Assembly: GCA_019634165.1 (NCBI GenBank)
Contig: JAHQVT010000010.1
Span: 62,001-126,000, forward strand
DNA from: Rhodospirillales bacterium
GTDB taxonomy: Bacteria; Pseudomonadota; Alphaproteobacteria; Rhodospirillales; Thalassospiraceae
Length of the DNA stretch: 64,000 bases
Direction: 5' to 3'
Numbering within the stretch: the stretch's first letter is position 1; each line of letters begins with the position of its first letter. This document shows, one piece after another, positions 49,723 through 58,510 of the stretch. A program made the position numbers and the translations under genes. The notes beneath the pieces were generated by a model. That model saw only the letters and a list, made by a program, of their open reading frames with translations, was not told the origin of the DNA and made no database searches.

Positions 49723-50427
49723 TTAACCCCGCGGCGGAATATTGATGCCACGTTGAACAGCAGGACGTTCAAGTCCCTGTTCAAGCCATGCCGGAACCTT
49801 GACCAACTTATTGAATTCGACCAGATCACCGGCATCATAGAACCCGATCAGGTTACGCACCCAGCCAAGGCTTGCGATATCGGCAATGGTAAATTCATCC
49901 CCCATAATCCAATCACGATCCGTCAAGCGGGTTTCAAGCACACCCAGCAGACGCTTTGTTTCATTGACATACCGGTCGCGCGGACGCTTGTCTTCGATGT
50001 CTTTGCCTGCAAATTTATGAAAGAATCCAAGCTGCCCAAAAATAGGGCCAAGACCAGCCATCTGGAAATAAACCCACTGAATGGCTTCCATGCGCTTAGC
50101 TGGATGACTTGGCAGAAGCTTGCCGGTTTTCTCGGCCAGATATTGTAAAATTGCACCTGATTCAAACAAGGCAAGCGGTTCACCCCCCGGTCCATCCGGG
50201 TCCAGAATTGCCGGAATTTTGCCGTTTGGGTTCAGCGACAGGAACTCTCGCGTCCATGTTTCATCTTCGCCAATCTTGATACTATGCGCTTCATAGGGAA
50301 GTCCGATTTCCTCAAGCATGATGGAAACTTTGACCCCATTTGGGGTCGGAAAGGAGTAAAGCTGCAGGATGTCGGGATTTTTGGCGGGCCAACGTTTGGT
50401 AATGCCGAAATTGGAGAGATCAACCAT
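49723..50427 (-). CDS. Glutathione S-transferase-like protein (YfcG/YghU type)
   Basis: A 234-residue thioredoxin-fold protein with an N-terminal GST domain (LQLYSFPTPNGVKVSIMLEEIGLPYE, then LNPNGKIPAILDPDG and ALFESGAILQYLAEKTG) and a helical C-terminal domain (DEFTIADIASLGWVRN). The TPNG motif with Asn in place of the usual Ser/Tyr is characteristic of YfcG/YghU-type proteins, which act as glutathione-dependent disulfide reductases. It is 240 bases downstream of cynS on the same strand with a hairpin between, so it is probably a separate unit. Confidence 0.9.
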   Translation of the reverse strand: MVDLSNFGITKRWPAKNPDILQLYSFPTPNGVKVSIMLEEIGLPYEAHSIKIGEDETWTREFLSLNPNGKIPAILDPDGPGGEPLALFESGAILQYLAEKTGKLLPSHPAKRMEAIQWVYFQMAGLGPIFGQLGFFHKFAGKDIEDKRPRDRYVNETKRLLGVLETRLTDRDWIMGDEFTIADIASLGWVRNLIGFYDAGDLVEFNKLVKVPAWLEQGLERPAVQRGINIPPRG

Positions 50428-50581
50428 GGTATCGCCCTTTCTAAGTCAATGCGTTTATTGATGTCATTGACCATAACATGTAGCGCATCACATCGATTGT
50501 GCCACCGGCAATCTGGCAACTGATTGTTTACTGACCTAATTGGATTGGCATTACGTGCACCCCACCCAATTATCTTACATA

Positions 50582-50616
50582 ACGAAACCGGCCTGCGGAT
50601 GGCAGACCGGTTTCGT
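50582..50616 (-). terminator. Hairpin downstream of cynS, likely end of the cyn operon
   Basis: ACGAAACCGG (50582-50591) pairs with CCGGTTTCGT (50607-50616), and an inner CTGC/GCAG extends the stem. On the minus strand the following sequence is only weakly T-rich, so efficiency is uncertain. It starts 50 bases after the cynS stop. Confidence 0.6.
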
Positions 50617-50665
50617 CTTTTAAGTCTGCTCGCATCCGGTGATAAGGCTCACCGGTCCACTTTAT

Positions 50666-51106
50666 TTACCAAGCCCGATATTTCAGGAACTTACCATCAA
50701 GGGTGATCACGACGCGGTCACCTTTCGGGTCTTCCTTACGCTCGATATACATTTCGTAATCAATGGCACTCATGATGCCATCGCCGAATTTCTCGTGGAT
50801 GATTTCCTTGATGGTTTCGCCGTAAACACCGACAATTTCATACAAACGATAAACAGCCGGGTCGGTCGGAACGGCCTGATCCCAGATTTTCATCGGGCAT
50901 TCCTGAATGACTGCCGATGCCTCTGGCGGAAGGCCAAACAGGGCGACGAGCATATCAGCCTTGTCCTTTGGCGCGGAATTCATGCCAAAACAAACCGAGG
51001 TCGTCCAGACCGGCGACATGTCGATCTTGCTTGCAACTTCTTCCCAGCCAAGACCTTTGGCCTTTTTGGCTTTGATGATCATTTCTTTGACATCTGCTTT
51101 TTTCAC
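50666..51106 (-). CDS. cynS: Cyanate hydratase (cyanase)
   Basis: A 146-residue enzyme that converts cyanate plus bicarbonate to ammonia and CO2 (through carbamate). The catalytic region is YRLYEIVGVYGETIKEIIHE with the Arg and Glu, and the active-site Ser is in DGIMSAIDYEM. The N-terminal helix-turn-helix-like fold is also as in the family. It begins at GTG with AAGGAG 7 bases upstream. It lies 38 bases after the ABC ATPase gene and is the last gene of the cyn operon. Confidence 0.97.
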   Translation of the reverse strand: MKKADVKEMIIKAKKAKGLGWEEVASKIDMSPVWTTSVCFGMNSAPKDKADMLVALFGLPPEASAVIQECPMKIWDQAVPTDPAVYRLYEIVGVYGETIKEIIHEKFGDGIMSAIDYEMYIERKEDPKGDRVVITLDGKFLKYRAW

Positions 51107-51144
51107 AGCTTTTCTCCTTCTCAGTAATCAACGGTGGATTTGGT

Positions 51145-52053
51145 TTATTTAGCCCGACTGACTGCAGGTTTACGGTCATCCTTTGGGTCCGAAAGCACCC
51201 CGTGCGCGCCGAACCGAACGATGGACGGCTCCGAAGTGCCGCCATCTTCCTGCTTGCCTGCAAGCGCCTTGGAGCGGGTAGCAAGGAATTCGACAAGGTG
51301 ATTTCGGATGTCGTAATAGTCGGAATGATGGATGATATTGGCCCGTTCGCGCGGACGCGGAATTTCGACTTGGACCGATTCTGCCACACGGGCATAAGGC
51401 CCGTTGGTCATCAGCAAAATACGGTCCGCCAGCAGGATTGCCTCATCCACATCATGGGTAATCATGAATACGGTCTGATCTGAGCCAGACCAGATACGGA
51501 TCAGTTCATCCTGAATGCTGCCACGGGTTAGCGCATCAAGCGCACCAAATGGCTCATCGAGCAGCAACAGTTCTGGCTGGATCGCGAATGCCCGCGCAAT
51601 TGAAACCCGCTGACGCATCCCACCCGACAATTGAGACGGTTTGCGAAGTTCGGCACCACCGGCCAAGCCAACCATCTCAAGATACTTCATCGAATGTTCG
51701 TGGACCTGTTTTTTACTCCAGGACTTGTGACGGGCCTGCACGGCAAAGGTCACGTTTTTCAAGGCCGACAGCCAAGGCAGCAGGGAATAGTTCTGAAACA
51801 CGATACCGCGATCAAGACTAGGCCCCGAGACCTCCTTGCCGTTCATAATCACCCCGCCTTCGCTTGGTTCATCAAGCCCGGCAAGAATGTTAAGGATCGT
51901 CGATTTACCACAGCCAGAATGACCGATAATGCAAACAAACTCGCCCTTCTCAATGCCAAGATTGACGTTTTCAAACACGGTGAGGGCGTCTTCACCCTTG
52001 GGTGCTTTAAACCGTTTGCTTAGGTTCTGTACGCTCAGGAATGGTGTCGACAT
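51145..52053 (-). CDS. cynD: ABC transporter ATPase for cyanate/nitrate-type uptake
   Basis: A 302-residue ATPase from the ATG at 52053 with AGGAG 7 bases upstream. Walker A is GHSGCGKST, the signature is [14 protein letters not shown], Walker B is [12 protein letters not shown], and the H-loop is in [10 protein letters not shown]. It belongs to the nitrate/sulfonate/taurine import class. The cyanate assignment is inferred from adjacency to cynS. The C-terminal ~50 residues are an extra charged tail ([11 protein letters not shown]). Confidence 0.88.
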   Translation of the reverse strand: MSTPFLSVQNLSKRFKAPKGEDALTVFENVNLGIEKGEFVCIIGHSGCGKSTILNILAGLDEPSEGGVIMNGKEVSGPSLDRGIVFQNYSLLPWLSALKNVTFAVQARHKSWSKKQVHEHSMKYLEMVGLAGGAELRKPSQLSGGMRQRVSIARAFAIQPELLLLDEPFGALDALTRGSIQDELIRIWSGSDQTVFMITHDVDEAILLADRILLMTNGPYARVAESVQVEIPRPRERANIIHHSDYYDIRNHLVEFLATRSKALAGKQEDGGTSEPSIVRFGAHGVLSDPKDDRKPAVSRAK

Positions 52054-52064
52054 TTCAGGTCTCC

Positions 52065-52895
52065 TTATTCCTGGTACTGCACAAGACGTGCGCAATAGGC
52101 AAAGGCGGTATCAAGCAGCATGCCGACAACACCAATCACGAGGATCGAGAACACCACACTGGTCAGATCAAGATTGTTCCATTCATTCCAGACGTAGTAG
52201 CCAATCCCCGTACCCCCCACGAGCATCTCGGCGGCAACAATAACCAACCAGGCAATGCCGATTGAAATTCGCATACCGGTCAAAATCGTCGGGGCCGCCG
52301 CGGGCAAAATCACAATCCATGCTGTTTTAAGCGCACCAAGTTCGTGTGTGCGCGCAACATTGACCCAGTCCTTGCGAACCCCGGCCACACCAAAGGCCGT
52401 ATTGATCAGCATTGGCCAGATCGAACAGATGAAAATGACAAAGATCGCCGATGCCTGGCTGTCCTGAATGACAAACAACGCAAGAGGCATCCAGGCCAAA
52501 GGTGATATCGGTCGAAGCACCTGAATGAAGGGATCAAGTGCCTTGTACATCAACGGCGACATCCCGATCAAAAATCCGACCGGAATGGCAATGGCTGCTG
52601 CAAGGAAATAACCGCTCAGAACCCGATACAACGAATAGCCAATCTGAATACCAATCCCCTTGTCATTGGGACCTGCATCATAGAAAGGATCGCTCAGTTC
52701 TTCCCACGCCTTGGCGAAGACGGCTGAGGGTGGTGGCACAGCCGCTTTTGGCTCGCCCCCGCCCATCAGCAATTCATATTCGGTAAGTTCGCCGGCAAGT
52801 TGCTGCTTCGGGCTGGCGGCCTCCCATAACCCAAGGAGAACCGCCAGCAACACGAGAGACAAAAGCAAAGCCCTGGCATTTAAAGATGCCAGCAT
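52065..52895 (-). CDS. cynB: ABC transporter permease for cyanate/nitrate-type uptake
   Basis: A 276-residue membrane protein with an N-terminal helix, a loop of about 55 residues and five or six further helices. The EAA-like loop is visible as [21 protein letters not shown]. Similar to NrtB/TauC permeases. It lies one base downstream of the binding-protein gene and 11 bases before the ATPase gene, so the operon is compact. Confidence 0.88.
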   Translation of the reverse strand: MLASLNARALLLSLVLLAVLLGLWEAASPKQQLAGELTEYELLMGGGEPKAAVPPPSAVFAKAWEELSDPFYDAGPNDKGIGIQIGYSLYRVLSGYFLAAAIAIPVGFLIGMSPLMYKALDPFIQVLRPISPLAWMPLALFVIQDSQASAIFVIFICSIWPMLINTAFGVAGVRKDWVNVARTHELGALKTAWIVILPAAAPTILTGMRISIGIAWLVIVAAEMLVGGTGIGYYVWNEWNNLDLTSVVFSILVIGVVGMLLDTAFAYCARLVQYQE

Positions 52896-52896
52896 G

Positions 52897-54363
52897 TCAG
52901 CTTACCCCTTTACCAATGGCAAAGCTGTTCACATAGGCTTCAGGCTCATCAGGGTCGAAAGTCTTGCCCATGATGCTATAGGTTTTGTAGGTCTCGGTCG
53001 GGGCCTCATACCCAAGGTCTTTCATGACCTTGGCGCAATCGGCTGCGACATAGACTTCTTCGGCGATTTTCTTGTAATTGATGTCGCCTTCGATATAGCC
53101 CCAACGTTTCATCTGGGTCAAAATCCAGACCCCCATGGAATGCCATGGGAACGGATCGAAATCGATACGGTCCGGGACATTCAGAACTTCGCCCAAGCCA
53201 TCCGCATACCGCCCGGTCAGAACCTGTTCGATCACTGGAACCGGCTGGTTCAGATAGTTTGCCGGTGCAATTGCTGCCGAAATTTCTTTGCGATTTTCCG
53301 CTTTGGACGCGTATTGGGTCGCATCAACAATCGATTTCAAAAGTGCGCCATAGGTGTTTGGAAGTTCTTCCGAAAACGCCTTGGAGCAGGCAAATGCACA
53401 GCATGGATGACCTTCCCAGATATCCTTGGTCAGGGTGTGCAGGAAGCCGATTTTTTCCCAGACAGCGCGCTGATTGAACGGATCCGGTGACAGATAGCCA
53501 TCAAGGTTACCGGCACGCAAGTTTGCAACCATCTCGGGCGGCGGAACGACACGGATCTGAATGTCCTTGTCCGGATCCAGCCCATGTTCGGCAACGTAGT
53601 AGCGCAGCAAGAAGTTGTGCATCGAGTATTCGAATGGCACACCAAACTTGAAGCCTTTCCACTGCTTGGGATCACGTTTATCAAGGTGGTCGTTATGCAA
53701 CACAATGGCCTGACCATTGATGTTTTCAACCGCTGGCATCAGGAACGGTGTTGCCGAGGACCCAGCCCCCATTGAGATCGCCAATGGCATCGGGGTCAAC
53801 ATATGCGAGGCGTCATATTCATTGTTCAATGACTTGTCGCGCGCAACCGCCCAACCGGCTGTCTTGATCACATCAACATCAAGGCCGTATTTTTCATAAA
53901 AGCCCATCGGCTGAGCCATAATGATCGGTGTTGCGCAGGTAATCGGAACAAAACCAATATTAAGTTTGGATTTTTCCGGCTTGCCCAGATCATCAAGGAT
54001 CGCTGCTTTGACCTTATCAATCGGCAGAACAGATCCCAAGGCGGCCATCATGGTGGTACCGCCGACCATCTTGGCAAAAGAACGCCGCGAAATTTCATCA
54101 TGCCCAAAGACGGACCGGACAATCGCACTGTCGATTGCGCGATCAAGCATCTCTTCACTGCTGCCCGGCGTCGCATCCGCCAGATTGCCCATATCACTAT
54201 GTGCTGGCATTTTTGCCAGATCGTGTTCTACGCCAAGACCTTGGGCCGTATGTGATGCGTGTTTGTGATCCCCTTTTGACGCACAAACCTCACAGCCACA
54301 TGATTTACTGTGCCGAAGGTCAGCATCCCCACTGAATGGATCGCCCAGACTTTTGACTGACAT
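52897..54363 (-). CDS. cynA: NrtA/CynA-like substrate-binding protein with Tat signal
   Basis: A 488-residue protein from the ATG at 54363 with AGGGGG upstream. It has an unusual N-terminal extension of about 85 residues with a Cys-rich CGCEVC and His-rich GDHKHASHTAQG, followed by a twin-arginine signal (ISRRSFAKMVGGTT). The rest is a NrtA/CmpA/TauA-type binding protein (LNIGFVPITCATPIIMAQ, KFGVPFEYSMHN, RAGNLDGYLSPDPFNQRA). It should deliver cyanate or a related anion to CynBD. Substrate is inferred from cynS. It is the first gene of the operon, behind a sigma-54 promoter. Confidence 0.88.
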   Translation of the reverse strand: MSVKSLGDPFSGDADLRHSKSCGCEVCASKGDHKHASHTAQGLGVEHDLAKMPAHSDMGNLADATPGSSEEMLDRAIDSAIVRSVFGHDEISRRSFAKMVGGTTMMAALGSVLPIDKVKAAILDDLGKPEKSKLNIGFVPITCATPIIMAQPMGFYEKYGLDVDVIKTAGWAVARDKSLNNEYDASHMLTPMPLAISMGAGSSATPFLMPAVENINGQAIVLHNDHLDKRDPKQWKGFKFGVPFEYSMHNFLLRYYVAEHGLDPDKDIQIRVVPPPEMVANLRAGNLDGYLSPDPFNQRAVWEKIGFLHTLTKDIWEGHPCCAFACSKAFSEELPNTYGALLKSIVDATQYASKAENRKEISAAIAPANYLNQPVPVIEQVLTGRYADGLGEVLNVPDRIDFDPFPWHSMGVWILTQMKRWGYIEGDINYKKIAEEVYVAADCAKVMKDLGYEAPTETYKTYSIMGKTFDPDEPEAYVNSFAIGKGVS

Positions 54364-54426
54364 ATGATCACCCCCTGTTGTTACGCCACCCAGATCAGGC
54401 AGCATCAGATATTCACAAGGGACAAG

Positions 54427-54442
54427 AGCAACCAGCGTGCCA
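54427..54442 (-). promoter_or_regulatory. cynA: Sigma-54 (-24/-12) promoter of the cyn operon
   Basis: Read on the minus strand: TGGCAC-GCTGG-TTGCT. This matches the consensus TGGCAC-N5-TTGCW exactly. The -12 GC lies at 54428-54429, giving an expected start site near 54416, about 50 bases upstream of the cynA ATG. The adjacent activator gene and upstream palindromes support it. Confidence 0.88.
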
Positions 54443-54512
54443 ACTTGTTGCAGCGCAGCAGTTTCGTTGGAAACGCTAGACTCTGCATATGAAGGCTGGC
54501 ATCCTCAGGTGA

Positions 54513-54526
54513 TACGAAAAATCGTA
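54513..54526. promoter_or_regulatory. Palindromic operator, site 1 (TACGA-AAAA-TCGTA)
   Basis: A perfect TACGA/TCGTA inverted repeat with a 4-base A/T spacer. It is the site nearest the cyn promoter, roughly 100 bases upstream of the expected start. Probably an enhancer for the divergent sigma-54 activator. Confidence 0.8.
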
Positions 54527-54529
54527 ATT

Positions 54530-54543
54530 TACGAATTTTCGTA
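54530..54543. promoter_or_regulatory. Palindromic operator, site 2 (TACGA-ATTT-TCGTA)
   Basis: The same repeat as site 1; centre to centre 17 bp. Spacer is again A/T only. Confidence 0.8.
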
Positions 54544-54551
54544 ATTATTAA

Positions 54552-54565
54552 TACGATTTTTCGTA
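54552..54565. promoter_or_regulatory. Palindromic operator, site 3 (TACGA-TTTT-TCGTA)
   Basis: Same repeat; centre to centre 22 bp from site 2. It abuts the ribosome-binding site (AGGA) of the activator gene, so binding here could also repress the activator's own expression. Confidence 0.8.
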
Positions 54566-54574
54566 GGATCTTCA

Positions 54575-56521
54575 ATGGATAGCGATGTAATTCAGCCTAT
54601 TTCAATGCCTTTGGAGACACTTCATCTTCAGGCACTTTTGGCCCACACGCATCCAACATTATTGGTTCATCCAAAAACCGACAGCATCATTTTTGCCAAT
54701 GATGCTGCTGCCAAATTGCTGGGCCGCAGCATAGACACCCTGAAATCATCAAAGATGAGTGCCCTGCACAAAGGACAAGTTCCCAGCCTTGTCGTTTTTA
54801 GTCAGGCAGCCCTTTACCATGGCTTTGCATGGACGCGAGGGCTGGATTTGACCCGCCCGGATGGGTCTGAATTAAAGCTTGAACACGAAGCCCGTGCGAT
54901 CACACTCAATGATGAAGAATACCTGACCATCACCATTTCTGACCTTGATGCTCGCCATCGTCGCGATGTCGATTCAGAAGCAGATGATTACCTCCGTGAA
55001 GGCATTTCCGAATGGCGACGCGCCGAACGTTTTTTCCGCGAAATTGAACGTGAAAACCAGCTCATTCTAGGGGCGGCAGGCGAAGGTATTTACGGCGTAA
55101 ACAGCGACGGCATCACAACATTCGTCAACCCGGCAGCTGAACGCATGCTGGGCTGGACAGCAGATGGGCTTGTTGGCAGGGAAATCCATTCGATCATTCA
55201 CCATTCCCATGTCGACGGCGAACCCTATCACGCTGAACAATGCCCGATTTACAATGCGTTTCGCGAAGGCATTGTCCGACGTGTCGACGACGAAGTTTTC
55301 TGGCGGAGTGACGGAAAACCGATCCGGGTCGAATATACCTCCACCCCTATTCGCGACCATGGGCTTGTCATCGGGGCCGTGATTGTTTTTCGCGATATCA
55401 CCGAACGTAAAATTGCCGAAGAAAAACTGCATGCCGCACTGGCCGAAGTTGATCGCCTTCGTGAACGGCTTGAACTTGAAAACGCCTATCTGCAGGAAGA
55501 AATTCTTTCGACCAACAATCATCACGAAATCATCGGTCAGTCGGATGCTATTCAGGGTGCCTTAAAACAAATTGATCTTGTTGCCCCAACCGATGCCAAC
55601 GTTCTGATCACGGGTGAATCCGGAACAGGGAAAGAACTGATTGCGCGCGCCATCCATCAGGCCAGCACCCGATCAGATCGCGTATTGGTTCGCGTGAACT
55701 GCGCGGCCATTCCCCATGAACTTTTTGAAAGCGAGTTTTTTGGCCATGTCCGCGGTGCCTTTACCGGTGCCATACGCGATCGCGTGGGCCGCTTTGAACT
55801 GGCGGATGGCGGGACATTGTTCCTTGATGAAGTCGGAGAAATCCCGCTAGAGCTTCAGGGCAAATTGCTTCGTGTTTTGCAGGACCAAAAATTTGAACGC
55901 ATTGGCGAAGAACGCACCCGAGAGGTCAATGTTCGCTTGGTCGCTGCAACCAACCGCGACCTTAAAGAAGAAGTTCGCCAAGGGCGTTTCCGCGAAGACC
56001 TTTATTTCCGCCTGAATGTCTTCCCGATTGAATGCCGCCCATTGCGCGACCGTACCGACGATATCCCACCATTGGCGACCCATTTCCTGCGCAACATCTC
56101 CCAGCGATTAAATATCAGCCAACCCACACTGACCAAAGGACAGGTCCGCACCTTGCAAAATTACGGCTGGCCGGGGAATGCCCGTGAACTTGAAAACGTT
56201 ATTGAGCGGGCCGCAATTCTTGCCCATGACGGCAAACTACATTTCGACTTACCTGAAACCGGTGGGCGCGATAGTCGAAGACTGATCGACACAGCTGTCG
56301 ATCAGACCGAACTCCCCGAAAAAGCCATCCTGACCCGCGATGAATTGCGCCAAAACGAATGCAACAACATCATCCACGCCCTGACAGAGACACGCGGAAA
56401 GATTTTTGGCCAAGGGGGTGCCGCCGCCCTTCTTGGTATTAAACCAACCACGCTGGCATCGCGTATCAAGACATTCAACATTGATCGCCGTGCGTTTCTT
56501 TTGGATAAAACGCCCGAATAA
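54575..56521 (+). CDS. Sigma-54-dependent transcriptional activator with two PAS domains
   Basis: A 648-residue bacterial enhancer-binding protein. Residues ~20-130 and ~155-280 are PAS-like domains ([40 protein letters not shown]), followed by a coiled coil. The AAA+ domain has Walker A GESGTGKE near residue 346, the sigma-54 contact loop GAFTGA near 398, and Walker [12 protein letters not shown]. The C-terminus is a Fis-type HTH ([18 protein letters not shown]). There is no receiver domain, so it is ligand- rather than kinase-controlled. Divergent orientation and the shared operators suggest it activates cynABDS. Confidence 0.92.
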   Translation: MDSDVIQPISMPLETLHLQALLAHTHPTLLVHPKTDSIIFANDAAAKLLGRSIDTLKSSKMSALHKGQVPSLVVFSQAALYHGFAWTRGLDLTRPDGSELKLEHEARAITLNDEEYLTITISDLDARHRRDVDSEADDYLREGISEWRRAERFFREIERENQLILGAAGEGIYGVNSDGITTFVNPAAERMLGWTADGLVGREIHSIIHHSHVDGEPYHAEQCPIYNAFREGIVRRVDDEVFWRSDGKPIRVEYTSTPIRDHGLVIGAVIVFRDITERKIAEEKLHAALAEVDRLRERLELENAYLQEEILSTNNHHEIIGQSDAIQGALKQIDLVAPTDANVLITGESGTGKELIARAIHQASTRSDRVLVRVNCAAIPHELFESEFFGHVRGAFTGAIRDRVGRFELADGGTLFLDEVGEIPLELQGKLLRVLQDQKFERIGEERTREVNVRLVAATNRDLKEEVRQGRFREDLYFRLNVFPIECRPLRDRTDDIPPLATHFLRNISQRLNISQPTLTKGQVRTLQNYGWPGNARELENVIERAAILAHDGKLHFDLPETGGRDSRRLIDTAVDQTELPEKAILTRDELRQNECNNIIHALTETRGKIFGQGGAAALLGIKPTTLASRIKTFNIDRRAFLLDKTPE

Positions 56522-56688
56522 CCCAAAAATTTGCCAACGCCGGTTGCCTATAAACGCTGCTTGGCGCAGCATGTCGTCGCCTGATACAAACCAGCCCAAC
56601 GACATATAGATTAAACTCTGCGATTTCCCGTTATTGCAAAACCCAGATGACGGCATAAGTCCTCAGGCAAGAACAAGGATGACCAAGT

Positions 56689-56883
56689 ATGGCTGCATTT
56701 CTTCAGATCGGTGCTTTGCTGGCGATGGCCGCTGTCGCCGCTGTTCTAGTTATGGGCATCATATCCATGGCACGTGGAAACGACGCCCGAAAGTCAAACA
56801 AGCTGATGCAGCTTCGCGTACTGCTGCAAGCAGGCGCACTTTTACTTTTGTTTATCCTGTCATTAATGGCGCTTGGGAAATAA
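56689..56883 (+). CDS. Twin transmembrane protein, HIG1-like
   Basis: A 64-residue protein with two hydrophobic helices (IGALLAMAAVAAVLVMGII and LLQAGALLLLFILSLMAL) joined by a basic hinge (ARGNDARKSNKLMQLRVLLQ). The RVLLQ end fits the R-x3-Q part of the HIG1 motif, but the first part of that motif is altered. Such genes recur just upstream of the PduO-type cobalamin adenosyltransferase in alphaproteobacteria, as I recall. Function is unknown; HIG1 proteins elsewhere are linked to oxidase supercomplexes. It lies 45 bases before the adenosyltransferase gene. Confidence 0.75.
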   Translation: MAAFLQIGALLAMAAVAAVLVMGIISMARGNDARKSNKLMQLRVLLQAGALLLLFILSLMALGK

Positions 56884-56928
56884 CCCAACCTGATAATTGA
56901 CCCTATTTGCGAACATAACGGACGGCAC

Positions 56929-57501
56929 ATGGTTCAACTGACACGTATCTATACAAAATCCGGTGACAAGGGCAAAACAGCCCTTGGAAATGGAACACGC
57001 GTTTTTAAAAACGATATTCGCGTCGAGGCCTATGGCACCGTTGATGAAACCAATGCCGTTATTGGTGTTGCCCGGCTGCATGCCGACGGTGATCTGGATG
57101 ATATGCTGGCGCGAATCCAGAACGACCTTTTTGATCTGGGTGCCGATTTATGTACCCCCGGAGATGGCACGGACGACAATCCTGATCAGCCAGCCCTTCG
57201 CATCATTGCCAAACAAACCGAACGGCTAGAGAACGAGATTGATCAGATCAATGAAAACCTTGATCCGCTGAAATCCTTTGTTCTGCCGGGCGGAAGCGCC
57301 CTTTCCGCGCAACTACATATCGCACGCACAGTATCACGTCGCGCCGAACGTCTTATTGTCGAACTGGCCGGAATTGAGGCAATTAATCCAGAAGCCGTTC
57401 GCTATATCAACCGGCTTTCAGACCATATGTTTGTCTTGGCACGTTATGCGAATAATGGCGGTAAAGACGACATCCTGTGGAAACCAGGATTGACGCGATA
57501 A
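56929..57501 (+). CDS. pduO: PduO-type cob(I)alamin adenosyltransferase
   Basis: A 190-residue enzyme that attaches the adenosyl group of ATP to cob(I)alamin. The ATP-binding N-terminus is IYTKSGDKGKTALGNGTRV, followed by VEAYGTVDETNAVIG, and the family motif VSRRAERLIVELA lies near residue 135-147. It would supply adenosylcobalamin to mutases such as the ethylmalonyl-CoA mutase at 40.5 kb. It is followed, after a 244-base gap, by etfB. Confidence 0.95.
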   Translation: MVQLTRIYTKSGDKGKTALGNGTRVFKNDIRVEAYGTVDETNAVIGVARLHADGDLDDMLARIQNDLFDLGADLCTPGDGTDDNPDQPALRIIAKQTERLENEIDQINENLDPLKSFVLPGGSALSAQLHIARTVSRRAERLIVELAGIEAINPEAVRYINRLSDHMFVLARYANNGGKDDILWKPGLTR

Positions 57502-57745
57502 GGAAAAAATATTGCACAACCCCCTGTTAATTGGCGGATTTGTGCCGTATCAAGATTGCGAAGGGCATCAAAATTTTAGTAAAGAAGTTATCGTTAACGT
57601 CAACCTCTTTACGTAAATTGACAACCTGCAATGCACTCCCTATTGTGCATCGCGGGGAAAACAGTAGCATTCGGGCCCACCGCGAACTGCCTCGGCGGGG
57701 AGTAGGAAGCCTATAGTTTCGACAACAAAAACGAACAGGTCTGTC
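57502..57745 (+). promoter_or_regulatory. Upstream region of etfBA with palindromes
   Basis: The 244-base gap holds no convincing gene. It contains the 10-bp palindrome TTTACGTAAA at 57608-57617 and a wider inverted repeat of GTAAAGA and TCTTTAC around 57580-57613. These may be regulator sites for the etf genes; identity unknown. Confidence 0.35.
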
Positions 57746-58495
57746 ATGAAGGTTCTTGTCGCCGTTAAGCGCGTTGTGGATTACAACGTCAAGATCCGAG
57801 TCAAACAGGACCAGTCTGGCGTTGAATTAAACAACGTTAAGATGTCCATGAACCCGTTTGACGAAATCGCCGTTGAAGAGGCCATTCGCCTCAAAGAAGC
57901 AGGTACTGCGACCGAAGTGGTTGCTGTATCTCTCGGCGTCAAGCAGTGTCAGGAGACTCTGCGCACCGCCCTTGCCATGGGTGCCGATCGCGGCATTCTG
58001 GTCGAAACCGACGATGAATTGCAGCCGCTTGCCGTTGCAAAGCTTTTGAAAGAAGTCGTTGCCAAAGAAAGCCCGGATCTAGTGATCTTGGGTAAACAGG
58101 CGATTGACGACGATGCCAACCAAACCGGTCAGATGCTGGCTGCTCTTTTGGATTGGCCGCAGGGCACGTTTGCATCCAAGGTTGCCATTGCTGATGGCAA
58201 AATGGATGTCACCCGCGAAGTCGACGGCGGTCTTGAGACCGTCAAACTTGATCTTCCGGCGATTGTGACCACTGACTTGCGCCTCAACGAGCCGCGTTAT
58301 GCGTCCCTGCCGAACATCATGAAAGCCAAGAAAAAGCCGCTTGATACTATGACCCCGGCTGATCTTGGTGTTGATACCGCGCCGCGCCTTAAAACCCTGA
58401 AAGTGACGGAACCTGCGTCGCGTCAGGCAGGCGTTAAAGTTGCCGACGTTGCCGAGCTTGTCGACAAGCTGCGCAACGAAGCAAAAGTTATCTAA
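57746..58495 (+). CDS. etfB: Electron transfer flavoprotein beta subunit
   Basis: A 249-residue ETF small subunit with the AMP-binding region. Family marks are [18 protein letters not shown], the [11 protein letters not shown] signature and [21 protein letters not shown]. With EtfA it collects electrons from acyl-CoA dehydrogenases such as Mcd and hands them to ETF-QO at 2.1 kb. It lies 15 bases before etfA. Confidence 0.98.
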   Translation: MKVLVAVKRVVDYNVKIRVKQDQSGVELNNVKMSMNPFDEIAVEEAIRLKEAGTATEVVAVSLGVKQCQETLRTALAMGADRGILVETDDELQPLAVAKLLKEVVAKESPDLVILGKQAIDDDANQTGQMLAALLDWPQGTFASKVAIADGKMDVTREVDGGLETVKLDLPAIVTTDLRLNEPRYASLPNIMKAKKKPLDTMTPADLGVDTAPRLKTLKVTEPASRQAGVKVADVAELVDKLRNEAKVI

Positions 58496-58510
58496 GCGGG
58501 GATCATTCAA

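Noticed and set aside
57531-57716. Short plus-strand frame before etfB
   Set aside because: Covers the promoter region with palindromes; no ribosome-binding site and no protein-like pattern.
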